The translations under genes and the position numbers were made by a program. Below are positions 39,172 to 48,277 of a stretch of 48,342 nt of DNA, piece after piece; within the stretch, counting starts at the first letter, position 1; every line of letters starts with the position of its first letter. Under the pieces are notes generated by a model. It saw only the letters and a program-made list of their open reading frames with translations, was not told where the DNA came from and did no database searches. The stretch lies in the NCBI GenBank assembly GCA_014729555.1, contig WJJT01000008.1, forward strand, positions 1 through 48,342, given 5' to 3'. The DNA is from Candidatus Woesearchaeota archaeon. GTDB taxonomy: Archaea > Nanobdellota > Nanobdellia > Woesearchaeales > ARS49.

Positions 39172-40413
39172 ATGTTACAGCACATATTATGGGTCATATT
39201 GTTCTTCACACTATGGCTCTCAATCATATGGATAAGCGTACTTCATGCAGAAAAGTCAAAAAAAACAAAGCTAAAAAAGCATCCAAAAGTCACAATAGGC
39301 ATTCCTGCATATAATGAAGAAAAAACAATAGAAAAAACAGTCAATTCTATAGTAAACTCAGACTATCCAAAAGAAAAAACAGAGATAATAATAGTAAATG
39401 ACGGCTCAAAAGACAGAACAGCAAAAGTATCACAAGAAATAATAAACAAAAACAAAGAATACAACATAATACTAATCAACAAGCCAAACGGCGGAAAATC
39501 AAGCGCAGTAAATGCAGCAATAGACAAGGCAACAGGAGAATTCTTTGCAGTAGTAGACGCAGACAGCAGAATAGAGAAAGATTCAATACACAAAGTAATA
39601 CCACACTTTGAAGAAGAAAATACAGGCGCAGTAATAAGCAGAGTAAGAGTAGACAGCCCGAACAAAACCCTGGAAAGAATACAATTCTTTGAATACGTAA
39701 TGAGCAACTTCATAAGAAAACTAATGGCAGTGCTTGGAACACTGGCAATAACACCAGGAGTATTATCAGTATACAGGACAGAAATACTAAGAAAAGTAGG
39801 AGGATTCACAAAAGACAGAAACAACCTAACAGAGGACCTGGAAATAGCAATGCGCCTGAAATACCAGGGATACAGGGTAGAGATGGAAACAGACAGCACC
39901 ACACACACAATAGCACCACAAAACCTGAAAGCATTCTGGAAGCAAAGAATAAGATGGGCAAGAGGATACATCTACAACATGTGGAACTACAGAGCAATGA
40001 TGTTCTCAAGAAAACACGGCGTGTTCGGGCTGTTCCAAATGCCTGTAAACGTGCTTGTAGTAGGACTATTAATAACAAACATAAGCATAATCGCATACAA
40101 TTTCCTGGACCAAACAATAGAATTCACAATAAGAAGCGCAACAATAAAAGGATATTTCTGGACAAAACTTCTGGAATACCCAACACTACAGGAACTAATG
40201 CTTGCACAAAACCTAAGAATAATGCTGCCAATAATGCTCGCAGCAGTGCTTGGCTTTTACCTGATACTGCACGCACACAAGAAATTCAATGAAAAAATAA
40301 CAAAAAACATAATCGGAGCAGCAGGATATTTCCTGTTCATACCATACTTTACAACAGCAAACTGGATAAGCTCAATCTTCCAGGAAGTCTTCAAGACAAA
40401 AAGAAAGTGGTAA
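39172..40413 (+). CDS. Glycosyltransferase family 2, membrane-bound
   Basis: VTIGIPAYNEEKTIEKTVNSI, VNDGSKDRT, VVDADSRIE, QRIRWARG motifs; start chosen by TATA spacing. Confidence 0.88.
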   Translation: MLQHILWVILFFTLWLSIIWISVLHAEKSKKTKLKKHPKVTIGIPAYNEEKTIEKTVNSIVNSDYPKEKTEIIIVNDGSKDRTAKVSQEIINKNKEYNIILINKPNGGKSSAVNAAIDKATGEFFAVVDADSRIEKDSIHKVIPHFEEENTGAVISRVRVDSPNKTLERIQFFEYVMSNFIRKLMAVLGTLAITPGVLSVYRTEILRKVGGFTKDRNNLTEDLEIAMRLKYQGYRVEMETDSTTHTIAPQNLKAFWKQRIRWARGYIYNMWNYRAMMFSRKHGVFGLFQMPVNVLVVGLLITNISIIAYNFLDQTIEFTIRSATIKGYFWTKLLEYPTLQELMLAQNLRIMLPIMLAAVLGFYLILHAHKKFNEKITKNIIGAAGYFLFIPYFTTANWISSIFQEVFKTKRKW

Positions 40414-40467
40414 ACTTTAAAAACACAACACAACTAATTCTTTAAATGCACTCGTAGCTCAGCTTGG

Positions 40468-40511
40468 ATACTGCAAAATTCGGAGAATTTTGCCGGATTT
40501 GCGTAGAGCAA
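40468..40511 (+). other. BHB intron in tRNA-Arg D-loop (44 nt, 19/20)
   Basis: GCUU-GG^A ... GAGC-AA^A, inner helix UAC/GUA, internal perfect hairpin GCAAAATTC-GGA-GAATTTTGC. Confidence 0.82.
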
Positions 40512-40530
40512 ATAGAGCACTTGCCTCCTA

Positions 40531-40544
40531 ATTCTAAAGGAGCC
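40531..40544 (+). other. BHB intron in tRNA-Arg anticodon loop (14 nt, 37/38)
   Basis: CUCC-UA^A ... GGAG-CC^A. Confidence 0.85.
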
Positions 40545-40641
40545 AGCAAGGGGTCGGGGGTTCGAATCCCCTCGAGTGCGTTAGCAACAGGAGGCTGAGA
40601 GAAAGCTCTGCTTTCGACCATGTCTCTGGGTGCGTCTAAAA

Positions 40642-41577
40642 ATGTACAGGATAAAAGAAAAAACAGAAGATTTCATTGTCAAAGAAATAAGCACAATAAA
40701 GCCAAAAGAAAAAGGAAAATACACCTATTTCTTGCTAAAGAAAAAAAACTACAACACAATAAGAGCACTAGAGCATGCAGCGAATGCATTGCATATTAAT
40801 CCTAAAAAATTCGGCTTTGCAGGAAATAAAGACAAAATAGCAATAACAGAACAAGTGTGCTCTGTGCCAGAAGTCAACAAAGACAGGCTAGAGAAAATAA
40901 AACTAAGAGACATTGAACTAAAGTTCTTGGGAAAAGGAAATGAGCCAATAAGCCTGGGAGACCTGGAAGGAAATGAATTTGAGATTATTGTTCGAAACAT
41001 TGACAAAAAACCAGCGGCAAAAAAAGAATTTGTGAATTATTTTGGAGAGCAAAGGTTTGGAAAGATAAATGTGCCAATAGGAAAAGCAATAGTCAAGAAA
41101 GACTTTGAAAAAGCAGTCAAGCTGATGCTTTCTAACAAAGGGCCTGAAGAAGTAAAGGTAAGGGATTATAACCATAAAAATCCAACAAATTATGTCGGAG
41201 CACTAAAAACACTTCCTTTGAAATTGTTGAAGATATACATTCATGCTTACCAAAGCTGGATATGGAACAAAGTAGTTGAAAAAACAGGAAAAAAAGGCAC
41301 GCTGCCACTAGTCGGATTTGGAACAATAGTGGATAATTCTGTACTCGCTGATTTCTTGGCAGAAGAAGGAATCAGGCCAAGAGACTTCATAATCAAGGAA
41401 ATACCAGAACTAAGCTCAGAAGGAGATGAAAGAGAGATAATTGCAGAAGCAAAAGACCTGAAAATAGGGCCTCTTGAAGAAGACGAGATAAACAAAGGCA
41501 AGAAAAAAAATTTGGTAAAGTTTACATTACCAAAAGGAAGCTATGCAACTGTTTTTATCAACCAGCTATTCACCTAA
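40642..41577 (+). CDS. truD: tRNA pseudouridine synthase D
   Basis: KTEDFIVKEIS, FGFAGNKDKIAITEQ, NYFGEQRFG motifs. Confidence 0.92.
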   Translation: MYRIKEKTEDFIVKEISTIKPKEKGKYTYFLLKKKNYNTIRALEHAANALHINPKKFGFAGNKDKIAITEQVCSVPEVNKDRLEKIKLRDIELKFLGKGNEPISLGDLEGNEFEIIVRNIDKKPAAKKEFVNYFGEQRFGKINVPIGKAIVKKDFEKAVKLMLSNKGPEEVKVRDYNHKNPTNYVGALKTLPLKLLKIYIHAYQSWIWNKVVEKTGKKGTLPLVGFGTIVDNSVLADFLAEEGIRPRDFIIKEIPELSSEGDEREIIAEAKDLKIGPLEEDEINKGKKKNLVKFTLPKGSYATVFINQLFT

Positions 41578-42180
41578 TACCTTAATAATATCCTTAAAGA
41601 CTTCTTCAACAGGCCTGTCACCATCAACAACATGAACAACATCTCTTGGCTTGTAATATTCTATCAAAGGCTGTGTCTGGTCATGATACACTTTCAGCCT
41701 ATGCTTACTGGTTTCAACATCCTCATCAGAGCGCTTGACAAGCTTGCCACCGCATTTCTTACAAGTATCACCTTCATCAGCAGTCGTAGACCTGCCGCAC
41801 TTGGCACAAGTCCTTCTATTCATAATCCTATCTACAACAACATCATCAGGAACATCCAAAACAATAACAAAACCAAGCTCAGCCATCTCATCAAGAGCCT
41901 CTGCCTGCTCAAGAGTCCGAGGAAAGCCATCCAAGATAAAACCCTCTGTGCAATCAGCATCTTTTAAACGCATCTCAACCAAGCGAATAGTAATCTCATC
42001 AGGAATAAGAATACCTTTTGCCATCATATCCTTAATTTTCAAGCCAAGCTCTGTTTTCTTGTCCATAGCAGCACGGAACATATCACCAGTAGAGATATGA
42101 GGAATACCATACCTTTCAGCAATCTTGCCGGCTTGTGTCCCCTTTCCAGAGCCAGGAGGCCCAAAAATGACAATATTCAT
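41566..42180 (-). CDS. adk: Adenylate kinase
   Basis: MNIVIFGPPGSGKGTQAGKIAERYGIPHISTGDM; LID zinc-binding CAKCGR...CKKCGG. Confidence 0.95.
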   Translation of the reverse strand: MNIVIFGPPGSGKGTQAGKIAERYGIPHISTGDMFRAAMDKKTELGLKIKDMMAKGILIPDEITIRLVEMRLKDADCTEGFILDGFPRTLEQAEALDEMAELGFVIVLDVPDDVVVDRIMNRRTCAKCGRSTTADEGDTCKKCGGKLVKRSDEDVETSKHRLKVYHDQTQPLIEYYKPRDVVHVVDGDRPVEEVFKDIIKVLGE

Positions 42181-42638
42181 CCTAAATACTCCTTTAAACC
42201 ATGATCAGAGGAAGGTATCTCTTGCCAACAAGCCTCTAAAGACTTCACAAAAGGAATCATCTCCTTTCTGATATCAGGCCACTTCTCAGCAACTTCCTTG
42301 ATAATCTCAGCATCTTTCTTCTCGTCCAGCAAAAACTCTGACTCGACAATCTTCCTGCTCAAATACAAAATCCTGCTAAAAAGCTCAAAAATTTTCTGCT
42401 TGTCCTCATCATCAAAACAACGATATTCATACAAATCAGACAAAGCAGCAGTCTCTGGCTGAATTATCTTATTCAAGATATCAGAAGCATAATTCAACCT
42501 GTCTTTAATCTTGCGCTTAATCTCACGCAACAAAAATCCATCCGGCTCAATAGTAGCTATCTCAAACTCCTTGTTAAGAAAATCAAAATCAGGAAGATCA
42601 AATTCTTTCTTTAATTTAGCATACACTTTTTCAACCAA
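42177..42638 (-). CDS. Conserved hypothetical helical protein (GINS-like possible)
   Basis: 153-aa helical frame overlapping adk by 4 nt. Confidence 0.5.
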   Translation of the reverse strand: MVEKVYAKLKKEFDLPDFDFLNKEFEIATIEPDGFLLREIKRKIKDRLNYASDILNKIIQPETAALSDLYEYRCFDDEDKQKIFELFSRILYLSRKIVESEFLLDEKKDAEIIKEVAEKWPDIRKEMIPFVKSLEACWQEIPSSDHGLKEYLG

Positions 42639-42814
42639 ATGATGTCACCAAACAAAGCACAAACAAACGCATATTTAAAGTTTTGTTTTTTGAGGAGAAA
42701 GAAAGAAAGCCCTGTTTCCCAAACCCATACAAAAAAAGGGTAAAGCCAAGGGGCAGTGCCTAAAATCAAAGATTTTGGCTGGTTCTCATACACCTTTCTC
42801 ATTGACGTTCGAAA

Positions 42815-42901
42815 GCCTCCGAAGGGAGTTGCACCCTTGATCTTCTGATTGCTTGCAATTTTGCTACAAGTCAGACGCTTTAGCTACTAAGCTACGGAGG
42901 C
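42815..42901 (-). tRNA. tRNA-Thr(TGT) with a 15-nt intron (42850..42864)
   Basis: GCCTCCG/CGGAGGC acceptor; TCTGA-CTTGTA^A-TCAGA; BHB CUUG-UA^G ... CAAG-CA^A. Confidence 0.92.
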
Positions 42902-42958
42902 AATAATAAAATTGCGAACCAAGAATTTGAATTACAGAACAATTTATAAAGCTTTTCC

Positions 42959-43471
42959 TTACTTCTTATAGAGATTTAAAAACGCCTTAATCTGCTCTTT
43001 CAGGTGTTCTGTATCCTCGCGAAGAGCATTCTTGAAACCGCTTAAGAAAGGAGTGTAAATATACTTCTCAAAAATCGTCCTCAGGACATACAGCCAGGGC
43101 TTCATCTCCCACCTATGCTCATAATCTGTCTCTAAAACAGACTTAATTTCAATAACGACCCGGCCTTTATTCAATTTCTGCTTTTTGCCAGCCCTTGTAA
43201 CCTCAACCTCTTTGCAGTCAGAAATCAGGATTTCAATCTTGATGATTGCCTTGGCATAATCAGTCAGTTTCTTGAAAGGCTCAAGCTTTGCTGTAATAAC
43301 CTTTCCCTCTTTCTCAACACTCTCTTCAATAAACTTCTCAATAGGAAAATAACCCTTTGAATTCACCCAGTCCGCAATAAGCTGATAAAGTTCTTTAACA
43401 GAAAACAAACCCTCATACTTGATTGCTTCTTTTTCCACAACAGTTGTTTTTTCAGACATTTTATTACGCAA
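42959..43471 (-). CDS. Hypothetical protein, tandem paralog C
   Basis: Shares EVEVTRAGKKQKLNKGRVVIEI layout with the two upstream neighbours. Confidence 0.55.
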   Translation of the reverse strand: MRNKMSEKTTVVEKEAIKYEGLFSVKELYQLIADWVNSKGYFPIEKFIEESVEKEGKVITAKLEPFKKLTDYAKAIIKIEILISDCKEVEVTRAGKKQKLNKGRVVIEIKSVLETDYEHRWEMKPWLYVLRTIFEKYIYTPFLSGFKNALREDTEHLKEQIKAFLNLYKK

Positions 43472-43964
43472 CAGCCTCTTGTTGACACATTTCCCTTATA
43501 AACTTTCCTAAATTAACTATTTTAAGCATAATTTCATCTTCCCAATAATCACCAATATCCTGCTTGATGATATATTTATGATAAAAATCCTGAAAAGCCT
43601 GCAGGAATTTTGAACCATCAAAACGATTCTCAAAATCCAATTCAATCTCCCCGCTTATGTCCGCAGTAATCCGTCCACTATTGGTCTGCACCTTTTTACC
43701 TTCTTTAATAACCTCAATATCCTTTATGTCATACAAGCGAATAAAAAGAGTTATTGTGAACTTGACATACTCATTCATCTTGCGCTCGCCATAAATTGTC
43801 ATCTCATGCTCCCAGCCTCCGGCAGGCTGCTTAAGCTTATGCGCAGGATAATGGACCTTGAACTCATCGCCCTCAAACCAGTTCTTAATGCCCTGAAGAA
43901 CAGCAGACAAATCAAAAATACCTTTATGCTTTATGTTAATACTTGGCGTGCTTATTTTTGTCAT
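43464..43964 (-). CDS. Hypothetical protein, tandem paralog B
   Basis: DIEVIKEGKKVQTNSGRITADISGEIELD segment. Confidence 0.55.
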   Translation of the reverse strand: MTKISTPSINIKHKGIFDLSAVLQGIKNWFEGDEFKVHYPAHKLKQPAGGWEHEMTIYGERKMNEYVKFTITLFIRLYDIKDIEVIKEGKKVQTNSGRITADISGEIELDFENRFDGSKFLQAFQDFYHKYIIKQDIGDYWEDEIMLKIVNLGKFIREMCQQEAVA

Positions 43965-44000
43965 TAATTAAAAAATTAGAACAAGAATATATAAAAGTTT

Positions 44001-44606
44001 CTACTGCTCTGGAGTCCGTTTTGGCCAGAACTCAAACCCAGCCATCTTGCTTGGCAGGTAAGTCTCAAGCTGCAGGTAATAATTTATCGCATCCCTGAAC
44101 TCATAAGCCTCATTGTACAACTCTTTCTCAATCATATCCTTTTTCTTGCTCAAGAACCTCTTGAAATAAAAATTCCTGAACGGCTTTAAGAGCGCACTCT
44201 TTTTCCACTCACCTGAAGCATCATAAATCAGGTTTGCAGCAACCTGCACCTCAACCTCGCCCTTATTAGCCTTTACTTTCTTATTCTGAACAACCAGCTC
44301 AACATCTTTCAAGCCAAGAACATGCATGTCAATATCCAAATCAAACCTCCAGAACTTGTTTCCAGGAATAGGGTGTCTCTTAGGCCTCCACCTGATCCAC
44401 ACCTCTTTGCCGGCAGGGCCTGTCCTGTCAAGATAATACCGTTCAGGAAAATCAGCATCAACCCTTGTTGCAAAACCGCGCTCAACAAGCCACTCATACA
44501 TCAAAACATACAGGTCTTCAAGAATAAAAACATCCTTGAACTTTACAGAAAACCTGGTAACAGTCTTGTACTCAACACCAGTATACCTGTGCTTTATTGA
44601 AACCAT
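44001..44606 (-). CDS. Hypothetical protein, tandem paralog A
   Basis: DVELVVQNKKVKANKGEVEVQVAANLIYD segment. Confidence 0.55.
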   Translation of the reverse strand: MVSIKHRYTGVEYKTVTRFSVKFKDVFILEDLYVLMYEWLVERGFATRVDADFPERYYLDRTGPAGKEVWIRWRPKRHPIPGNKFWRFDLDIDMHVLGLKDVELVVQNKKVKANKGEVEVQVAANLIYDASGEWKKSALLKPFRNFYFKRFLSKKKDMIEKELYNEAYEFRDAINYYLQLETYLPSKMAGFEFWPKRTPEQ

Positions 44607-44682
44607 TACTACCTTTTAAATTCACGCATTTATAAGGTTTTCGCCCAAAGATTTTTATAATTTCAGCAAATCAGAGAACAAC

Positions 44683-45876
44683 ATGCTAATCGGAGTTGTA
44701 GGAAAAGCAAACGTGGGAAAAAGCACATTTTTCAAGGCACTTACATTAGCAGAGGTGCTAATAGCAAACTATCCCTTTGCAACAATAGATCCTAACAAAG
44801 GATTTGGGTTTGTGAAAGTAGAATGCGCTGACAAGGATTTCAATGTACAGTGCAATCCAAGAACAGGATACTGCATAGAGCACAACCGCTTTGTTCCAGT
44901 AGAGGTGCTTGACGTGGCAGGACTGGTTCCAGGAGCGCACGAAGGAAAAGGGATGGGAAACAAATTCCTTGACGACCTGAGACAAGCAGATGCACTGATA
45001 CACATAGTGGACATATCAGGCAGCACAAATGAAAAAGGAGAGCCAGTAGAGCCAGGAAGCTATGACCCTGCATTTGACATAAACTTTCTTGAGACAGAAC
45101 TGGACATGTGGTATCTATCAATACTAAAAAAAGGATGGGAAAAATTCGCAAGACAGATACAGCAGGAAAGCAAAGAAGTATCAGCAGCACTGGCAAAACA
45201 AGTATCCGGGCTTAATGTAGACGAAAAAATGATAGAAGCAGTCATACAAAAATTCAGTCTTGACCCTGAAAAACCAGCACAGTGGAGTGAGAAAGACCTT
45301 AATAATATTGCAGTAGAACTGAGAAAAAAAACAAAGCCCATGATAATCACAGCAAACAAAATAGATATGCCAACAGCAAAAGACAACCTTGAAAGAATAA
45401 AAAAACAGTTTCCAGACCACATAATCACACCCTGCTCAGCAGAATCAGAGCTGGCACTGAAAGAAGCAGCAAAAACAAACCTTATAAAATACATACCAGG
45501 AGAAAAAGAGTTTGAGATAACAGGAAAACCAAGCGAAAAACAAAGAAAAGCGCTTGAATTCATAAGAAAAAACATACTGGACAAATACAGCACAACAGGG
45601 GTGCAGCAGGCAATAGACGCAGCAGTATTCCAACTGCTGAATTACATAGCAGTATTTCCCGGGGGAGTGAACAAGCTCGCAGACCAGCACGGCAACATAC
45701 TCCCAGACTGCTTTCTTCTTCCAGAAGACTCAACAGCGCTTGACTTTGCATACAGAATCCACACAGACATAGGGAAAAAGTTCATAAGAGCAATAGACGT
45801 AAAAACAAAAAGAACAGTAGGAAAAGAACACATCCTGAAGCACAAGGATGTCATAGAAATCATCACATCAAGATGA
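44683..45876 (+). CDS. ychF: YchF-type (Obg-like) GTPase/ATPase with TGS domain
   Basis: GVVGKANVGKSTFFKALT, LDVAGLVPGAHEGKGMGNKFLDDLR. Confidence 0.92.
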   Translation: MLIGVVGKANVGKSTFFKALTLAEVLIANYPFATIDPNKGFGFVKVECADKDFNVQCNPRTGYCIEHNRFVPVEVLDVAGLVPGAHEGKGMGNKFLDDLRQADALIHIVDISGSTNEKGEPVEPGSYDPAFDINFLETELDMWYLSILKKGWEKFARQIQQESKEVSAALAKQVSGLNVDEKMIEAVIQKFSLDPEKPAQWSEKDLNNIAVELRKKTKPMIITANKIDMPTAKDNLERIKKQFPDHIITPCSAESELALKEAAKTNLIKYIPGEKEFEITGKPSEKQRKALEFIRKNILDKYSTTGVQQAIDAAVFQLLNYIAVFPGGVNKLADQHGNILPDCFLLPEDSTALDFAYRIHTDIGKKFIRAIDVKTKRTVGKEHILKHKDVIEIITSR

Positions 45877-46848
45877 AGCCTCCTGCACATCAATAGGGGC
45901 AATACTCTTATCAATCACAACAAAATTAACAGTCCGATTCTTGCCAAGACTCTTGGCCTTATACAGGGCAGCATCTGCATGCTTTATCATCTTGTTCTCA
46001 TCAATACTTGAATTCATGCACGTAACAACACCCAAAGAAACTGTTGTCAAGCCGGAAAAAGCAGATTCAACAGACTTTCTCATCCTCTCTGCAATAGAAA
46101 AAGCATCATCCTGCGAAGTCTCTGGAAGAATAACAGTGAATTCCTCACCCCCATACCTGCAGGCAATATCCATTGAACGAATCTGCTCCTTAAGAAGCCT
46201 GCCAACCTCTTTAAGAATCCGGTCGCCCTCAACATGGCCTTTAGTATCATTCAATTTCTTGAAATTATCAAAATCAAACATGATCAAAGAAAGAGGCTTT
46301 TGATTGCGCTTTCCACGGGCAAGCTCTGTCTTGACAGCCTCAAGAAAATACGCCTTGTTATACAAGCCTGTCAAAAGATCTGTGATAGCGCATTGCTGTG
46401 CATCCTCAAAATACTTTGCCCTTGAACAGGCAACAGCCATCTTGGACAAAAGCGATGAAACAAGCTCAACATAACTGCTCAAGTCAAGACCAGAATAAAA
46501 AAAACAAACACCAACAGCTTTTTGCTCGTGAGGAACAGGAAAAGCAAGAATCGAGTGCTCCATAGCCTTGACATTTTTGCAGTCAGAGAGAGAAATATCT
46601 GACTTTGGGTCTTTTATGAACAAAAAAGAGTTAGAATCAAGAACCTGGCTCTGCAGGAGTGCCTCAGCCTCCTGCATTCCAAGGGATGCAGTATTCTGCC
46701 TTTTTTGTGTGCTGTTATAAAAAATAGAACAATCAGACAGCCTGAACTCTGTATAAAAGAAGTCACAGCTACGCTGAAGAACCTGGTCGACGTTCATTGC
46801 AGAGTTCAGCAGGTCTAAAAACTTCAGCAATATCTCTTCATAAGCCAT
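45868..46848 (-). CDS. GAF-like sensor - GGDEF (GGEEF) diguanylate cyclase-like protein
   Basis: ITDLLTGLYNKAYFLEAVK...LIMFDFDNFKKLNDTKGHVEGDRIL...ACRYGGEEFTVILPET...HADAALYKAKSLGKNR. Confidence 0.93.
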   Translation of the reverse strand: MAYEEILLKFLDLLNSAMNVDQVLQRSCDFFYTEFRLSDCSIFYNSTQKRQNTASLGMQEAEALLQSQVLDSNSFLFIKDPKSDISLSDCKNVKAMEHSILAFPVPHEQKAVGVCFFYSGLDLSSYVELVSSLLSKMAVACSRAKYFEDAQQCAITDLLTGLYNKAYFLEAVKTELARGKRNQKPLSLIMFDFDNFKKLNDTKGHVEGDRILKEVGRLLKEQIRSMDIACRYGGEEFTVILPETSQDDAFSIAERMRKSVESAFSGLTTVSLGVVTCMNSSIDENKMIKHADAALYKAKSLGKNRTVNFVVIDKSIAPIDVQEASS

Positions 46849-46905
46849 AAAAAAACATGAATAAAACTATTTTAAATAGTTTTATGTGATGCAAGCACTA
46901 ATTAC

Positions 46906-47172
46906 TCACTTCAGGCTGGACTCACAGCAGTACCATCCAGGGTATGCTGCCTTAATACACTTATAGCCTGCTTTTTGCTTGGCTTCTAACACCGGGGAAT
47001 CTCCAGCATGGCTTGTCATACCCATAGGACACAACCGGGGAGAAGCATAAACTGCCTTTCCAGTGCCTTGTGATTTCATAGTCATTACCAAGCCAACTAT
47101 AGCAACTATCACTAAAATGCCAAGCATCAGCACGATAATTGTCTGTGATGACATTTTCTTGCTCTTTGCCAT
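46906..47172 (-). CDS. Small single-TM Cys-containing protein
   Basis: TM TIIVLMLGILVIVAIVGLVMTMKSQ followed by a Cys-rich tail. Confidence 0.6.
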   Translation of the reverse strand: MAKSKKMSSQTIIVLMLGILVIVAIVGLVMTMKSQGTGKAVYASPRLCPMGMTSHAGDSPVLEAKQKAGYKCIKAAYPGWYCCESSLK

Positions 47173-47179
47173 TCCTGTT

Positions 47180-48277
47180 TCACCTCCTTTTTTTGCTTAA
47201 AATATTGAATATTCGCTTCTTGAATTTTTGATAGTGTTTTTTAGGAACAGTGGCGCCTGCAGAGACAGCATGGCCTCCTGCAGATGCCTTAGAAATGCCT
47301 TTGCAGGCATCTTCCAAAACCTGATTTATCTTTACCTTGACATCACCGCGCCTGCCGCTGATACCAACAGGATTCCTGGATATGTCCACAACAAAGACAG
47401 AACGATGAGGATATCTCTGCCCAAGAATCGTGCATAAAGGCGACTTGGTGTGGTATTTAGGCTTTATTTCATAATAAATGCTGTCCTTCTCAAACAATGC
47501 ATCTTTCCTTAGCAGTTTGAGGTATTTCTTAATTTCATCATCAATCTTTTTGCGAAATGCTCTTAATTTTGAATTCAGTACGTCATGATAAGAATCTGCA
47601 TTGTACAAAACATCAAAAGCAAGCTTTACATTCTTTACATCAAAAGACTCTGCAGAACTGATAAGAATAGCGCACTCTCCCAGTTTTGTCTTAAACAGAT
47701 CCTCCTGCTTTTTAATCCGGTATCTTCTAAAAACACGATTAAGCCAGGCAGTCCAGGGCTTGACTGCAATATCACCGATAGAGCCTACTGCAGCAACCCA
47801 GTCAAGGTCAGAAACAATAGTAGCAAGCATGCTCAAGTCATAGCATAATTTGGAGGCAGCATACCGTGCAGGATCCACATCACAGACAAGCTGCGGCTTG
47901 ATGAACACTATCTTTTTAGAAGACAACTTATTGTAGATCTTGTGATGATCAATAATCAGGATGTCTGCAAACTTCTCAATCTTTTTCAGGTATTCTGGGT
48001 TTTCATCAGTGCCTAAATCTGTAATTATTACCTTGTTTATCTTTTTTGACTTTAGTAATTTTAAAGTTTCCGGTGTCATAACATGAACACTGCCTTTTTG
48101 ATTATGCCTTAAATCAATCTTTTTTCCGCGAACCCTTTCAACAACCTTGGCCATGATAACACCAGAACAAACACCATCTGGGTCTGTGTGGTGAATCACT
48201 GCAACGCGGTCCTCAAGAGTTATAGAAGTAATGAATTTCTTGAACCGGTTAACCAAGGCCTTGTTTTTGAATTTCAT
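47180..48277 (-). CDS. DHH-family phosphoesterase (archaeal RecJ-like)
   Basis: VIHHTDPDGVCSGVIMAK and LIIDHHKIYN motifs, C-terminal DHHA1 GISGRRGD...SAGGHAVSAGA. Confidence 0.9.
   Translation of the reverse strand: MKFKNKALVNRFKKFITSITLEDRVAVIHHTDPDGVCSGVIMAKVVERVRGKKIDLRHNQKGSVHVMTPETLKLLKSKKINKVIITDLGTDENPEYLKKIEKFADILIIDHHKIYNKLSSKKIVFIKPQLVCDVDPARYAASKLCYDLSMLATIVSDLDWVAAVGSIGDIAVKPWTAWLNRVFRRYRIKKQEDLFKTKLGECAILISSAESFDVKNVKLAFDVLYNADSYHDVLNSKLRAFRKKIDDEIKKYLKLLRKDALFEKDSIYYEIKPKYHTKSPLCTILGQRYPHRSVFVVDISRNPVGISGRRGDVKVKINQVLEDACKGISKASAGGHAVSAGATVPKKHYQKFKKRIFNILSKKRR

Larger units (their letters stand above)
40448..40580 (+). tRNA. tRNA-Arg(CCT) with two predicted introns (40468..40511 and 40531..40544)
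   Basis: Acceptor GCACTCG/CGAGTGC, T-arm GGGGG-TTCGAAT-CCCCT; spliced length 75 nt including discriminator G; anticodon loop CTCCTAA. Confidence 0.9.
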
